64,000 nucleotides of DNA from Sphaerosporella brunnea (GCA_008704415.1 VXIS01000060.1:62001-126000), one strand, 5' to 3'. Positions 9,824-20,398 are shown, numbered from the stretch's first letter. Notes: generated from the sequence alone by a model not told the origin. Numbers and translations are program-made.

Positions 9824-10567
9824 ATGGGCAAAGACGCAGCAGCCCCAAAGCAGCATCCAAACACGCAAATTCTCGCGCGACTTACGCATCTCTACCGCGT
9901 CTCCACCGCTCTCGTCACTCCCGACCCTGCCGCCTCGCAAGAAACGAATGCCGCCGCTAGCAAGCTCTCGAACTTCTACATCAACCACCTGCGGTCCGCG
10001 GCGAAAAAGAACGTGCTCCGCTTGCACTCCGAGGTGAAGCGGACTATCTGCAAGCGCTGCGAGGCGCTGTTGATCCCCGGCGTTTCGTGCACCGAGCGTA
10101 TCGAGAACCAGTCAAAGGGTGGAAAGAAACGCTGGGCAGATGTTTTGGTGATTGAGTGCACCAGGTGCGGAACGGCTAAGAGGTTTCCGGTGGGCATGGA
10201 TGAGTTTAAGTCCACGAAGGGACAGCCGAAGTATCGGGTTGCGAAAAAGGGCGCACAGAGCGAAATGCTGCCAGGTGGTGAGTCGCTGCCAGGAAATAAG
10301 GGCAGGAAAGGCAACCCTCCGGATAAGAATGCTGGCAAAAAAGGCGGAAAGAAGCAGCAACAAAGGCAAAAGCAGCAGCAGCAAGACTCCCGTGTTTTCC
10401 GGCTACCTGCCACTCTCAAGGTGAAGGGGGTGGTGAACAAGGGCACTACAACAGCGGAGGAAGCACCAAAACAAGCATCAACTCTCGGGGTGGAAGTGAA
10501 GCTTCCAGCGACTGGAGATGTGGAGATGAAGGATATATCTGCCATAAAAACCGGCACGAATGGATAG
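9824..10567 (+). CDS. RPR2: RNase P protein subunit Rpr2/Rpp21
   Basis: Subunit of nuclear RNase P, which removes 5' leaders from pre-tRNAs. Single exon, 247 residues. Residues 15-120 form the Rpr2/Snm1 domain: a helical N-terminus (LARLTHLYRVSTALV) and a zinc ribbon with CxxC pairs at C76/C79 and C112/C115 (ICKRC and ECTRC). The C-terminal half is a low-complexity Lys/Gln-rich tail, possibly RNA-binding, with no known fold. The ATG at 9824 is preceded by a CA-rich leader (CCACCACCACAACC). An in-frame upstream ATG at 9731 would add 31 poorly conserved residues and was not chosen. The gene converges on SRP72 with 130 bp between stops. Confidence 0.88.
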   Translation: MGKDAAAPKQHPNTQILARLTHLYRVSTALVTPDPAASQETNAAASKLSNFYINHLRSAAKKNVLRLHSEVKRTICKRCEALLIPGVSCTERIENQSKGGKKRWADVLVIECTRCGTAKRFPVGMDEFKSTKGQPKYRVAKKGAQSEMLPGGESLPGNKGRKGNPPDKNAGKKGGKKQQQRQKQQQQDSRVFRLPATLKVKGVVNKGTTTAEEAPKQASTLGVEVKLPATGDVEMKDISAIKTGTNG

Positions 10568-10697
10568 TCAATTATCGATCCCAGGTTCACATGAGTTCGA
10601 GCGTTTGTGATACTCAATTAGGCCGAACTCCCCACGATGAGCAACCGGATCTACCTGCACAGACTTTTTGAAGATATCCAGAAATCACACCTCCAGC

Positions 10698-12885
10698 CTA
10701 CCACTTGCCTCCCTTCTTCTTTTTCTTCTTGTTGGCACCGCCACCACCGCCACCAGCCTTCTTTGCTTGTGCTTGATCTACCTTCACCACGTCTATCCGA
10801 CCACCACCAGCAAGCTCCATGCTCTCCTCCACCGGTCCACCCTGGGTTGCGGCTGCCGCTTTCTGCTTGCCTTTCCGTCCCTTGGGCTTGTAGTAGCTCC
10901 GATCCCGCATCGGCAACCAGCGCTCGGGATCCGGCTTCTTCGTAGCATCGTAGTTTTGTGGCAAGCGTGACTTGTGCTTCCGGGTTTTCCTGGGTTTCGC
11001 TGGAGGTGTAACACCGTCTTCTGCTCCCCGCTTCTTTGGAGGCTGAGCAGCGCCAGCAGACTCGAGGCTGTCCACGTCTACACCAGCGATGAGAGTTTCG
11101 ACGGGCGTGAGTGTGTCGGCATAACTTGATACTTTCGGGAGATCGGTGGTTGCATATGAAGCTACCAAACCAGCGACCGCATTACGGTCTGCCGGATTGG
11201 CGGCAAGGAGTGAGGTGAAAATCTCACCAGCAGATGCAAGTTCGGAGGGGCTGTCGGATTCCAGCTTGGATTTACCGGCAGCGCGGAGAACCGCGAGATT
11301 CTGTCGAGACATTAGAATGTGATGTTACGAGTCTGACATATCTACATACCGGTTGAGGGGACTGCTTCCACCATTCGCTGGCTTCCGACAGGATCTTCCT
11401 CACGTGCTGTTTCCGCCCTTGGTGTTCGTATAGAGCCACAAGAAGTCCCACCAAACCCGGTTGGTACCGCGCCTGCGGCTCTAATTCGGTGAGCAGCGAT
11501 TCCAGCGTAGTGATAGACCCAGTGATATTCCCTGTTTGCATGCGCAGTTGTACTAGTGTGAAAGCCAGTCCGATGTCTGCAGGGTTCGCCTCAACCAGCT
11601 TCTCTATCTTCTTGATGATGTCTTTCCCGGTCTTGTTTACGGTTCCTGCGGCGGCTTGGACGACATTGATCAGGTGGTCCGACGGGTATACCTTGTGGTA
11701 GCCCTTCACCATGGCTTCCGTAGCATTGGTCTTCCCAATGTTGAGGTTCAGCACCGCCTCATCTAAGCGGATTATCTTAGACTGAAAACCGAAGGGTCGA
11801 GCAGCAAGAGACGTAGCATTCTTCGTTGCTTCAATGTAAGAGTTGTATGCGGCGTATGGGTTGAAGTCTTCGGCTTGGGATTCTATGGCGATCTTGTTGA
11901 TGGTAGCAACAACCAGCACCGCTTCGTCTGACACACTGTCATTCGACATCAGCACATGCTGAAAAGGAAATAAAAGGGACCATACCTCTTCGTATCAAAG
12001 TTGGCAGCCAACTCTTTCGCGCGTTCCAGTTGCCCGGTTCTTGCCAGCAAGTAGATTTCCTGGACAATGACTGGCTCCAGTTCGACTTCTTTCTCCTCCG
12101 GCGTAAGGTCTTCTAGGTCCTGGCATAGCTCTACACGGTGAGAGTCAGTCGTGCCAAGACAAGAGAGGAGAGGCCACAATATCCATACGTCTTGCACGCT
12201 TCAGCAGTATTGCTGCCTGTCCAAACTTGTTGCTAGCAATGCACAGACAGGCAGCATTGAAGGTAGCCTCGAAGACATCCAAATCTTCCCTGGCTGTCTT
12301 TTTTTCGGCAACTAGATGGCCATGTCCGCTCCACGCCAATTGAGCATCCGCAGCTGCTATGTTGACTCGCAAATCGCCGTCCTCGTTCGGAGCTTGGTAG
12401 GGTGTCTCGGATAGGTTCTTGAGGAGCTTGGAAACCTCTACAAAGTTCTCGAGTCGATAGTACTACAAGTGCGACCGGAGTAAGAAAAACTATCCTGGAA
12501 ATGGGGTACGGGATAAACTGACCGCTTGAGCAGCGATGTGTTTCAATGCTCGCGCGGTCTGAGGGTCCACATCCGCCTTTCGCACCAACTCTACGGTTTC
12601 CTCTAGCTTTCCCACTTTGTACAGACAGTAGGCGTGCTCCAGCACAGCTACATCAGCGATCTTCTGGCCTTGCGGGCTGGTGAACACTTTGTACGCATCT
12701 TCATGACGGTCCAGGTTGAGCAGAGCGACGACCTTGGTGTGCAGGGCAAGAGAGTTGCCCTGGGAAGATTTCAGGACACTGTCTGCATGTCTCAAGATCT
12801 GCTCGTGGTCAGAGCCATTGTCGGAGAGAGAAAGACCTTTGAGGAGAGACTCCAGAGATTCCGGCGAGTACTGGGTAGCCGACAT
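10698..12885 (-). CDS. SRP72: Signal recognition particle subunit SRP72
   Basis: Large SRP protein that binds 7S RNA with SRP68 and supports co-translational targeting to the ER. Five exons: 12523-12885, 12189-12462, 11986-12130, 11350-11935, 10698-11300; 656 residues, the usual fungal size. The N-terminal two thirds is helical TPR-like repeat (for example the AYCLYKVGKLEETVELVRKA unit). The C-terminus has the SRP72 RNA-binding signature (RLPQNYDATKKPDPERWLP, then RDRSYY) and ends in a Gly-run and Lys-rich tail (ANKKKKKKGGKW). Introns are 60, 58, 50 and 49 nt. Intron 3 uses a CTGAT branch site and the acceptor GACAG at 11936-11940; the earlier TTTTCAG would bring in an immediate stop. The start at 12885 (MSATQYSPES) was preferred to an in-frame upstream ATG. 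Confidence 0.93.
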
Positions 12886-13038
12886 TGGGGAGGGGCGGGG
12901 AACGGGGAAGCTTTGGGAAGACGGCAAGCCCTTTCGTCGGGAGCAGTTGCTGTGGCAACGCAAGGCACACGGTTAGCGCCGTCAGTTGAAACTAGCCGGT
13001 TGAGGAAGTGTGGTCTTGCCTACGCGGTGAATCGTAGA

Positions 13039-13086
13039 ATTCCTTATACCGCGCAGTGTCACTCGCCACTGCGCGGTATAAGGAAT
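13039..13086. repeat. Perfect 20-bp palindrome with 8-nt loop
   Basis: The left arm ATTCCTTATACCGCGCAGTG (13039-13058) is exactly complementary to the right arm at 13067-13086. The loop is TCACTCGC. It lies 154 bp upstream of the SRP72 start codon. It could be the joined ends of a tiny MITE, a cruciform-forming site or a protein-binding site; nothing decides between these. Confidence 0.8.
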
Positions 13087-15470
13087 ACGGTAAGCCACTC
13101 TACTCTACCTATCGGTGTTCGGACAAAATTGACCCCGTTTTTGGTTATTCGACCCCATAATTCGGTCCTATCTGTAAATTTTTCATTTATACACAATCGT
13201 GATGTTCAACGCCGAAGATAGGTTTACAACGACCAGGGGTAACTGTTTACCAACAATAGATTTGCAATGACCATCAACATCAATGGTCTGTGTAAATATT
13301 TATATTCCCATGTTTTCTCTCAAGGTCGATCGTGAATAAGTGACACCCTCGAACACGACCGCCATACTCTCGAACTCCACCGGAATCGCCACGATCTCTC
13401 GCTCTTGGGACAGCTTTTCAGGTACCTCGACCTTCACCTTTGGTTTTGTTCGGGAGCTAACGACGACTCCGTGGTGCGAATACTGAACCAGATACGGGAT
13501 GCTGGTTTCGATGGCACTCCCGGCTTACTAGCCGCCATGATGGAATCGCCTGACGATAATATGAAGCGACGACTCTCACGACTACTGGATAGTCGGCCGG
13601 TCGATCAATTCGCCGGACTGGTGTTGAAGCGTCGGACCTTATCAGGCTTATCAGACCTACCCGATGAGTCGAAGACTATATAGAGATACCGCACACTCTT
13701 TCCACACGGGCTTTGGCTCTTGCTACATATCTTTCAATTACCGGTGAGGGAGCACAGGGAGACTTGGCACGCTCTCTTTGAGGCCGCCCTGTCCTCGGAT
13801 GCTTCGGCGTGGCGCCGGCTTGCCTCCAGCGAAGACCACACGTTCGAGGTGAATCGCCCAAGGCAACCGGGGGCCTCTGCCAACCATCAATCAGCCCCAA
13901 AATGGTCGCGCTTCCCGCCGATATTGGCACTTGAGTCTGCCTTTTCTCGGCGTAAATCGCTATGTCTCGCACTTAGAACAATATCCAGTATTTCGGAGGA
14001 CCTGCATTCCTGGCACCATCCGTTACCTTAGAGAGCTCGGAGAAACTTTGGAAGGAATGAGACGAGTTCGAATACCGACAGTAACGTTGAGGAAACGTGC
14101 TAACCGCTTAGTAGTCGCTCCAAGACATTGTGGCGGAACTTCAAGAACTCCACATGGACAAAACAACTGTGACCTTCGGGATTTGGTCGGTGGCTCTCTG
14201 AGTAATGGAAAGGGTGGAGGTAAATTCGGTTCCTCTAACGGTGGACTGATGGCTGGGCTTCGAAGACGTCAATTAAGGGCTTTGTGTTCGGATACCGGTG
14301 TGCGCTGTGTGAGCTTTTTTTTTCTGCGTGTTTATTTTCTTCTGAACATCTGGGGATTTGTTAGAAGGATACGTTTTTACCGTCCGTTCGTCAATCCCAC
14401 CACTTCATTGGAGGAGATCTTCGCTGCGTGGGTCTTGGGTTGGCGAGTGATATCTGTGACGCGGTGTCCACAATGACCCGGGTAGATATCGATACGGGTA
14501 TCCATCTCCTTACACAGCCTTCTCTGACGAAACCCAGGCCGCAGATGCTTGCTATCACGGTTCCTATCTTCCCATCCACGGCACTGTCAACTCCTGGAGA
14601 TATAGTGACCATCTAGCAGCATTTGATAGCTTGCATTACTAACGATGCAGCGAACTCGTTTCCGCCTTCCAGAATACAGGGACGGGGACGATCTAACCAT
14701 CACAAGTTTTGGGCTGAGAACAAATCCCCCTAGATGGCAACGCAAGTTACGCAACCAGACTACGAATGCCTGGTTTTGCGGTCCAGTAAATCTCTCGCCC
14801 CGCCTTGAAGACCACGAGTCCGGGGGTTGGATCAATCTATCACCAACTCTAGATCTTCTATCTTCAGCTGCACGCCATTTCCCACTGTGTGGCGCTATTA
14901 TGTCCCCCCCCACATATTTTTTACCCTCGAGTGATTTGAGACGGGACTGAGCCTTCTACCGCTTCCGGTTATGTGTACCGCCTATATCCAGACCGGTAAA
15001 CAGCCCCCCCCCTCAGGCGCTGGGTACCCGTATTCTTACATGGACTCGGAAAACAACATTTCTTTACTGGCAGATGTCTCTAATAATGAATGGGAGTCTC
15101 AGCTCCTCCACTGCACTTTGTTTACTCTGGCATCACTGTTCATCACTCACAAAACAATCTGGTTCGATCTGTAACATCTGTTGGAACTGCATCATGGGGT
15201 ATCCCTCGATGGCTACGTAAGCATGGTCATGTGACATGGTCTCTGTACTTAGGTGGCTAGTGCCACGTTTCTCCTTTTCTCTCTTACACACAATCAACCA
15301 TCATCATCATCTTCATCCAACACGATCTACCGGCCGCTATCTTCCGCATTCTTAGGGGGGGCACGCTAGGCAGCTTCCTGGATTGATTCTTAAAATGACT
15401 TTGGATGAAGGGAATCATAGGATAGTGGCGGCCCAACACCACTACGCACGAGGGGATATATGTAAGTAGG
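13087..15470. other. Gene-poor stretch with probable transposon debris
   Basis: No intact gene recognised. The frame at 13405-13683 gives a 92-residue piece (ILNQIRDAGFDGTPGLLAAM...) that looks like the N-terminal part of large fungal transposase-like proteins in which a line of the type 'IRDAGFDSLGDFL' occurs. The reading appears to move to another frame near 13720-14031 (LHIFQLPVREHRETWHALFE). This is pattern memory only. The sequence at 13126-13140 (ATTGACCCCGTTTTT) is close to the reverse complement of the LINE target duplication. The remainder, to 15470, is non-coding with several runs of C. Confidence 0.3.
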
Positions 15471-15472
15471 TA

Positions 15473-16058
15473 GAGTGCCGGACACTTAGTTGAGGTAGCG
15501 TGACAGGGGGTCAACGCCCGCAATAACCCCCCCCACGCCGACCTTTATGACACTCCACAACGAAGAAAAGAATTTAATTAAGTCCCCAGAAACGATAGAG
15601 TAGGATTCAAAGAGCAATCCTTGGGGACTAAAATTCGCTTTGGTGGCGTGGTTGTGGAGTTATAAGGGTTTGAAAAATACAATTTTAGTATGAGCGGGCC
15701 TCAGTTTTGAACATGGCGCTTTTAACCTAATAAGGCAATACGAGTGATACCTGGTGAAACACTTAACCCAATATGGCAATATGAGTGAGAGACTGTGCAC
15801 CGGGCTAGGGCTAGGGATGTCCAACCAACCAAAATCTTTCGCATCGCTGTGGATTTGTGACAACCGGGGCCAACAATAGGGGTATTGAACAGAAAGCCGT
15901 GGGCTGTACACATCCTGTCACTCGAATTTTCTGTTTTTGGTTAATGCACCAGCAGAATCTCACTCGATACTTCCAAATCCAGTAAGATTTTTGGCGGGAC
16001 AATTTTGAACAATGCCAAGAAATGCCAAGACGCTACCTCGTCTAAGTGTCCGGCACTC
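15473..16058. mobile_element. MITE with TA flanks, 586 bp
   Basis: Both ends begin GAGTGCCGGACACTTAG and, after a 2-bp mismatch, continue GAGGTAGCGT, giving a 29-bp terminal inverted repeat with two mismatches. Each end is bordered by TA (15471-15472 and 16059-16060), the target duplication of Tc1/mariner/pogo elements. The interior has no coding capacity beyond short ORFs, so the element is non-autonomous. Superfamily is inferred from the TA only. Confidence 0.78.
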
Positions 16059-16304
16059 TAGTCGTATCATCCACTCTTCCTGATGTGGTACTGATTCAGA
16101 GCCCTGAACAGCAAATTTCCTTATCCCTTTCTTCGATATCAAATCCACTCTAATTATCCATAAGTACTACATTCTGCTGCTCGTCCCACTAATCATACAT
16201 GACGATACAGTTTACAAAAAAAAACAATGACACCTCCACAGCTCCATTTAACCATACACAAAGTGAAGCTACACTTCCTGCTGCCCTCGTGTGAGTCACC
16301 CCGA

Positions 16305-17128
16305 TCAACCAATTGCACGTACGACATCTGCGTACGCCAGGAAACCAAAAAAGGTGCAATGTAGTGTCTGCACCGCAACCATTAGACCTAGAGCCACATT
16401 GAACAATTTATCCTGCTCCTCAATGGAGAGGCCGCCAGCCCATCCAGACTCTCCTCCTTGTGCATGATATAGCCCATCCTGGGCGGCTTCTACAATATGC
16501 GGAGGAAGCGCCGGATTCGCAGCAGTTGGCCCGAAAAATGTGCCCATAAAGCCAATGTCCCGAACGGCATCTGCATGGCCAGCCCGGATTGCCTGCACAT
16601 AAGCAGAGCCCAGCGGGCCGACAGCATCGATGGGTGGTGCAGGAACAACGGCGGGGGGCGCAGCGGCTAGTGCTTGCGCATGGGCTTGAACGGTTGCCAG
16701 TTCGGTCTGTACTGTTTTCATCATCTTTCGACCGCGGATTTGACGCCAGCGGAGGAAAACCTTCCTTCAGGCCATGCCTTTCCGCCGGCTCCATGTTCAG
16801 CGGCCCAAGTAGCCCAATGTTGCGAGAGCTTGAAAGTACAGAATTGGACCTCGGGCGTGACGCGAACACCCTTATAGTAAAAGTAGACATTGTCGGGAGA
16901 TGGAGCTTGAATTTCCTTCGCCTTGTAATCGGCTAATACGGAATGGTAATTGAGCATGTCCTCTTCGTCATAATTTTCGGTCTCGAGTGCTTCTAGTTGG
17001 TTGACTCGCAGCTCGTCGGGGGTAGGAAGGTTTTCGGAATGTAAGAGTACGACTTGGAGATCGTACTCAGCGGAAAGCGAAAGGGGTCGAAGTGAATTGT
17101 AGATAGTGTAAAGAGTTGGTATTCTCAA
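16305..17128 (-). pseudogene. Unknown protein gene, frameshifted and lacking a clear start
   Basis: Two open frames on the minus strand read like one protein. The first (17128 down to 16721) contains well-formed sequence such as LPTPDELRVNQLEALETENYDEED and YFYYKGVRVTPEVQFCTFK. The second (16724 down to 16305) gives Ala/Pro-rich and then hydrophobic sequence ending FGFLAYADVVRAIG. Read through near 16761-16767, the two frames join smoothly (WPEG then KVFLRWRQIRGRKMMKTVQ), so a 1- or 2-base indel is likely; no good intron fits. The first frame has no ATG near its beginning, and the hAT-like MITE sits only 17 bp upstream, so an upstream exon or start may have been separated or lost. Function unknown. 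The apparent ATGA stop-start overlap at 16721-16724 may simply be a product of the frameshift. Confidence 0.4.
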
Positions 17129-17144
17129 GCTCAGCTATCTCGAG

Positions 17145-17381
17145 CAGTGTTCTCAATATCCAGCCAGCCGGGCTGGCTGCGTTGGGCTGCGTTGGGCGGA
17201 TCAAAAAGCCAGCCCGGCTTTTCAACTCGCAGCCTGGCTGTGGGCTGCATCATTGTTGCTTCACTGTTTATCACTCTGTACCAATTCGCGACTTTTACAT
17301 ACAAAGACGCAGCCCACAGCCGGGCTGATCAAACAGCCGGCCCAGCCGGCCCATTTTGGCAGCCGGCTATTGAGAACACTG
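17145..17381. mobile_element. hAT-like MITE, 237 bp, with 8-bp target duplication
   Basis: The element starts CAGTGTTCTCAATA and ends with its exact reverse complement (14-bp TIR, then one mismatch and CC). It is bordered on both sides by ATCTCGAG (17137-17144 and 17382-17389), a perfect 8-bp duplication. The 8-bp duplication and a CAGTG terminus are hallmarks of the hAT superfamily. The interior is packed with GGCTGG/CCAGCC and AGCCGG motifs in both orientations, like hAT subterminal repeats. No coding capacity. Confidence 0.88.
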
Positions 17382-17667
17382 ATCTCGAGGGTGGGGCTTA
17401 GTCAGAGTACTCTATGACTAAGCAGCACAGCACTCGTCTGATGTATCTAATGCCCAGCCTAGTGAGGCTCCACCAGCCATACTATCGCGTGGCCCCCAGC
17501 TGCGTTTTCTCCCCAGCTGCGCGCTGAGATGTACGCTGGCTGGCTCAGAAATACGCATGGCAACGGGCAACGTTTCTGGGTGGTGGTTGCTACGCGAGGT
17601 CCCCGCCAAAGCTACCCGCATATCCTGCCCAATCACATGTGCCCCATGTCAAATCATAAACAATATA

Positions 17668-17991
17668 CTCGGGGATTTCAAAAGTATTGGGACACGCTAT
17701 TTACCCGGCTTTGTGAGGCAGGGGTGTCCGGCGCTTAGAGTAGAGTAGAGCTCCAGCCTCCCTCTCCGAGTTCCCCACCGCTTCCAATCCACCTGTGTCA
17801 CAGCCGTCTTCCTCAGCTATCGAAGTGCTATCCAGTCTACTGCTAGATACATCATGGTGCGCTCAATAGTCCATAGACAGTGGAGCTGAAAAAAAAAGGG
17901 AGGAGGACGAGCTTCAAGCTGGGAGCGGACCGGACAACCCCTGTCCAAAGCCGGGTAAATAGCGTGTCCCAATACTTTTGAAATCCCCGAG
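17668..17991. mobile_element. Tc1-like MITE, 324 bp, 46-bp perfect TIRs
   Basis: The terminal inverted repeats at 17668-17713 and 17946-17991 are identical over 46 bp and contain CAAAAGTATTGGGACAC, a core found in many Tc1-family ends. TA flanks both sides (17666-17667 and 17992-17993). The interior of about 230 bp has no transposase. Perfect TIRs suggest recent movement. Confidence 0.88.
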
Positions 17992-17993
17992 TA

Positions 17994-19319
17994 GAATCCC
18001 GGGCCAAACCCAAATCTTGTATAAATCTGCCCCGTGACATAAAACAACGATGGTCGTATCTAGCTTTCACTGTAGGTAGAATTTAAATATTACAAAGTGA
18101 GCGTAAAAGTTACGGAAATGTTACCCTGCCGTGTACTGAGTGATAGACTGTGATTAACTCCGCGCATTCTGAAGCGCAGCAACTTCAAACACTGTCGACA
18201 AGCGCAATTGTGACTTACCATGTGGCTACCACCTGAAGTTTCCTCTCTTAGGGTTTAAGATCAACTGAGATGGCATATAATCACTTCGGGTGATGTGGCC
18301 GTAGCGGCGTAAACGATGACAACTTTGACAGTCCCAACGTTAACTGGCGGGGTGCTGAGTTTGAATCCAGCCTTGGGTGGGAGTGCTGATGATGTGAAAA
18401 GCCAGACATCATCAGTCGTTTAATACGGTACATCCGTGACCAGGTAAGTTTCCTTCGCGGTGACGGTGTTGCCACGCTCACTTCTCGAGTGATAGCAATT
18501 GCAATTGACTCCGCTGAATCAGTTAAAAGTTATAATTTACGGTTAATGATTGAGATGCCCCCAACAACACGGTGAATGTTTAATTAAACTCACGTAAGAG
18601 ATGTAGCGAAGCGGCATTCTATAAGTGCGACTTTTGTGATCCCTCATCTGGCCACAGATTAGGGCCTCCCAACACTCCAGTGCGTTTGTTATTCACATCT
18701 TCGTTTTCCCTTTGTTTTCTTTGGTAGGTGCCCCATCCCTGAAATCTCTTGATCGAGTGGAACTGTGACGTCTGCCAGTAAGAGGTCTGACCTGTCATTA
18801 TATATTCTTAATCGAGCGAGTGACACACTATGATTCTCTCCTTCAAAACCAAGACAAAAACTCATGGGAATAAATCCTATGAGAAAGCCCCGATAATTGA
18901 ACCAGCCACCCCCAGGGGTTTCAATCCTTCTCAGACCACGCACCGCCGAGGCTTTTTTTGCGTCTGCTTGGGTCGTGAACTGCGCATGCGTAGAGAAAAA
19001 AAGCCACTGCAACTAAAGCTACGGAAATACTCGACGAGTCTCGCCCCCCCCCCAACTGTAAGCATGCCGCGGAAGCTGCCCCACAAGGCAAGTTCAAAAA
19101 GAACCGAAGGTGATGGTATGTTGATTTCCCTCCGTGTACGGATACGCATCTATAGAGGCATCTTGAATATAGGCCGGGCACGGGAATCATTTCGCACCTT
19201 AGTTATAAAGTACTACATAATCCATATACCATTACGATCTAGAACCTTACCCTATCTACATTTGCATCTGTCATGGCCAAGCCCTCTAGGACCCATCACA
19301 CTGCATCCAAGAATACTCT
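17994..19319. other. Non-coding stretch
   Basis: No supported gene. The frame at 18830-19468 is open for 212 codons on the plus strand but is Arg/Pro/Leu-rich without recognisable motifs and overlaps the small minus-strand gene at 19320-19517. Motifs of the form GAGTGATAG recur (near 18137, 18486 and 19709), possibly by chance. Confidence 0.4.
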
Positions 19320-19517
19320 TCAACTCCCTTCCTGCTCACAATTTTCGCAAACGCCCACCACATGCGAAGCCGCCAAGGCTAGCCCATGCGGAGCGCAAAA
19401 CTCGGGGTGTCGGCCGGGAGTTCGGGCGTAAAGAAGGCGCGGTATTTGACAAGGCTCAATTACCTTGATGTCCTCATGGGGACAGTCGGTGTAGGTTGTT
19501 AGACCCCAGACACACAT
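19320..19517 (-). CDS. Small Cys/His-rich protein, unknown function
   Basis: A 65-residue ORF. The pattern MCVWGLTTYTDCPHEDIKV then CQIPRL...FCAPHGLALA...GVCENCEQE resembles short fungal proteins of unknown role in which Cys and His pairs probably bind zinc. The upstream sequence on this strand is CA-rich, a typical fungal leader. A GTAATT directly after the Lys18 codon could be a splice donor, so the real protein could differ after residue 18. It is divergent from the ORF at 19868, with 350 bp between the two starts. No function is proposed. Confidence 0.4.
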   Translation of the reverse strand: MCVWGLTTYTDCPHEDIKVIEPCQIPRLLYARTPGRHPEFCAPHGLALAASHVVGVCENCEQEGS

Positions 19518-19867
19518 GGTGGTTGGTTTCGTTGATTTTGGTGGTTTGTGTGAGGTTTTGTGACTTGGTCGGTATGGGGAATAGGTACTTACCTAGGTAA
19601 GTCTGTACGTCCTGCTCTATAACCGAGGATCAAACTTTAATTACGGGAGAAAACTTTCTACGATGGTAGGCGCCTGTGAGTTCTATGTGCTTTTTTTCTC
19701 TTGGATTTTCATCGAGTGATAGAGTTTTAATTCTAACTTCTAAATTCCGTAGAACAAAATTCTATATAATTATCCTTATGCCTGACTCATTCGGCCCTCA
19801 TAAATAAAGCCCGCCCTTCTCTTCTCCACACCACATCCCCGAACAAAAATATACTGAAGCAAACATC

Positions 19868-20398
19868 ATGGCATCTCACTCAGCAGCCGCAGCGCCAACT
19901 TTCCTTTATTACATCCAGGGGGACTTGCAAGGAATCGATTTCCCCAATTGTCCATGGCGTTCCGCAGACCGCAACCAGGATGACCACAAAGGACATGGAC
20001 CCAAGCTCTGCTACGAAAACCGAGGAGACAACGGGCATAGAACCCCCGGATATCGACCTGGCACTGACACCGGTTGCTACGATGAGCGCGACAGGAGCTC
20101 TCCTTGGTTTGGTGAATATAGTGCGAGCTCCCCTTGTGCAAGTTATATTGAGGCGGAGCTCGCGATGGAGAATGGTTCCGACTCCCCTGACACCCTTCTC
20201 AACAGCCTCAGTTACGAGCTTGAAGACGATGTTGAAGAAGTAGAAGAGGAAGAGGAAGCGGAGGAAGAAGAAGATATCAACGATCCCCACCCTGAGCGCT
20301 ACCGCTACCGCCGCTCTGCCGCTCCCTCCCCTCCCGACGATTACGCCGGCTGCCTTCAACAATTTCAACAAAAGCGCCAGAGTAAAAAAGGCAGTTGA
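19868..20398 (+). CDS. Hypothetical acidic protein
   Basis: A 176-residue frame that does not resemble any family I know. The N-terminus (MASHSAAAAPTFLYYIQGD) is followed by a polar Asp/Gly/Arg-rich middle and a strongly acidic run of Glu and Asp near residues 120-137, then basic Arg/Lys at the end. Upstream sequence looks promoter-like: ATAAATAAA at 19800-19808 and a pyrimidine-rich stretch leading to ATC-ATG. A second plus-strand frame from 19980 also reads as protein (TGALLGLVNIVRAPL), so an intron could switch frames. No splice pair is convincing. Treat it as a weak prediction. Confidence 0.38.
   Translation: MASHSAAAAPTFLYYIQGDLQGIDFPNCPWRSADRNQDDHKGHGPKLCYENRGDNGHRTPGYRPGTDTGCYDERDRSSPWFGEYSASSPCASYIEAELAMENGSDSPDTLLNSLSYELEDDVEEVEEEEEAEEEEDINDPHPERYRYRRSAAPSPPDDYAGCLQQFQQKRQSKKGS

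Noticed and set aside
12634..13221. 195-codon plus-strand frame
   Set aside because: Runs antisense over SRP72 exon 1 and then across the palindrome; no motif or promoter.
16721..16724. ATGA overlap as a second case of coupled ORFs
   Set aside because: The two frames join into one continuous protein, so a frameshift is the simpler explanation.
18890..18960. tRNA-like sequence with GGTTCAATT on the minus strand
   Set aside because: No A box at the right distance, no cloverleaf and no matching acceptor stem.
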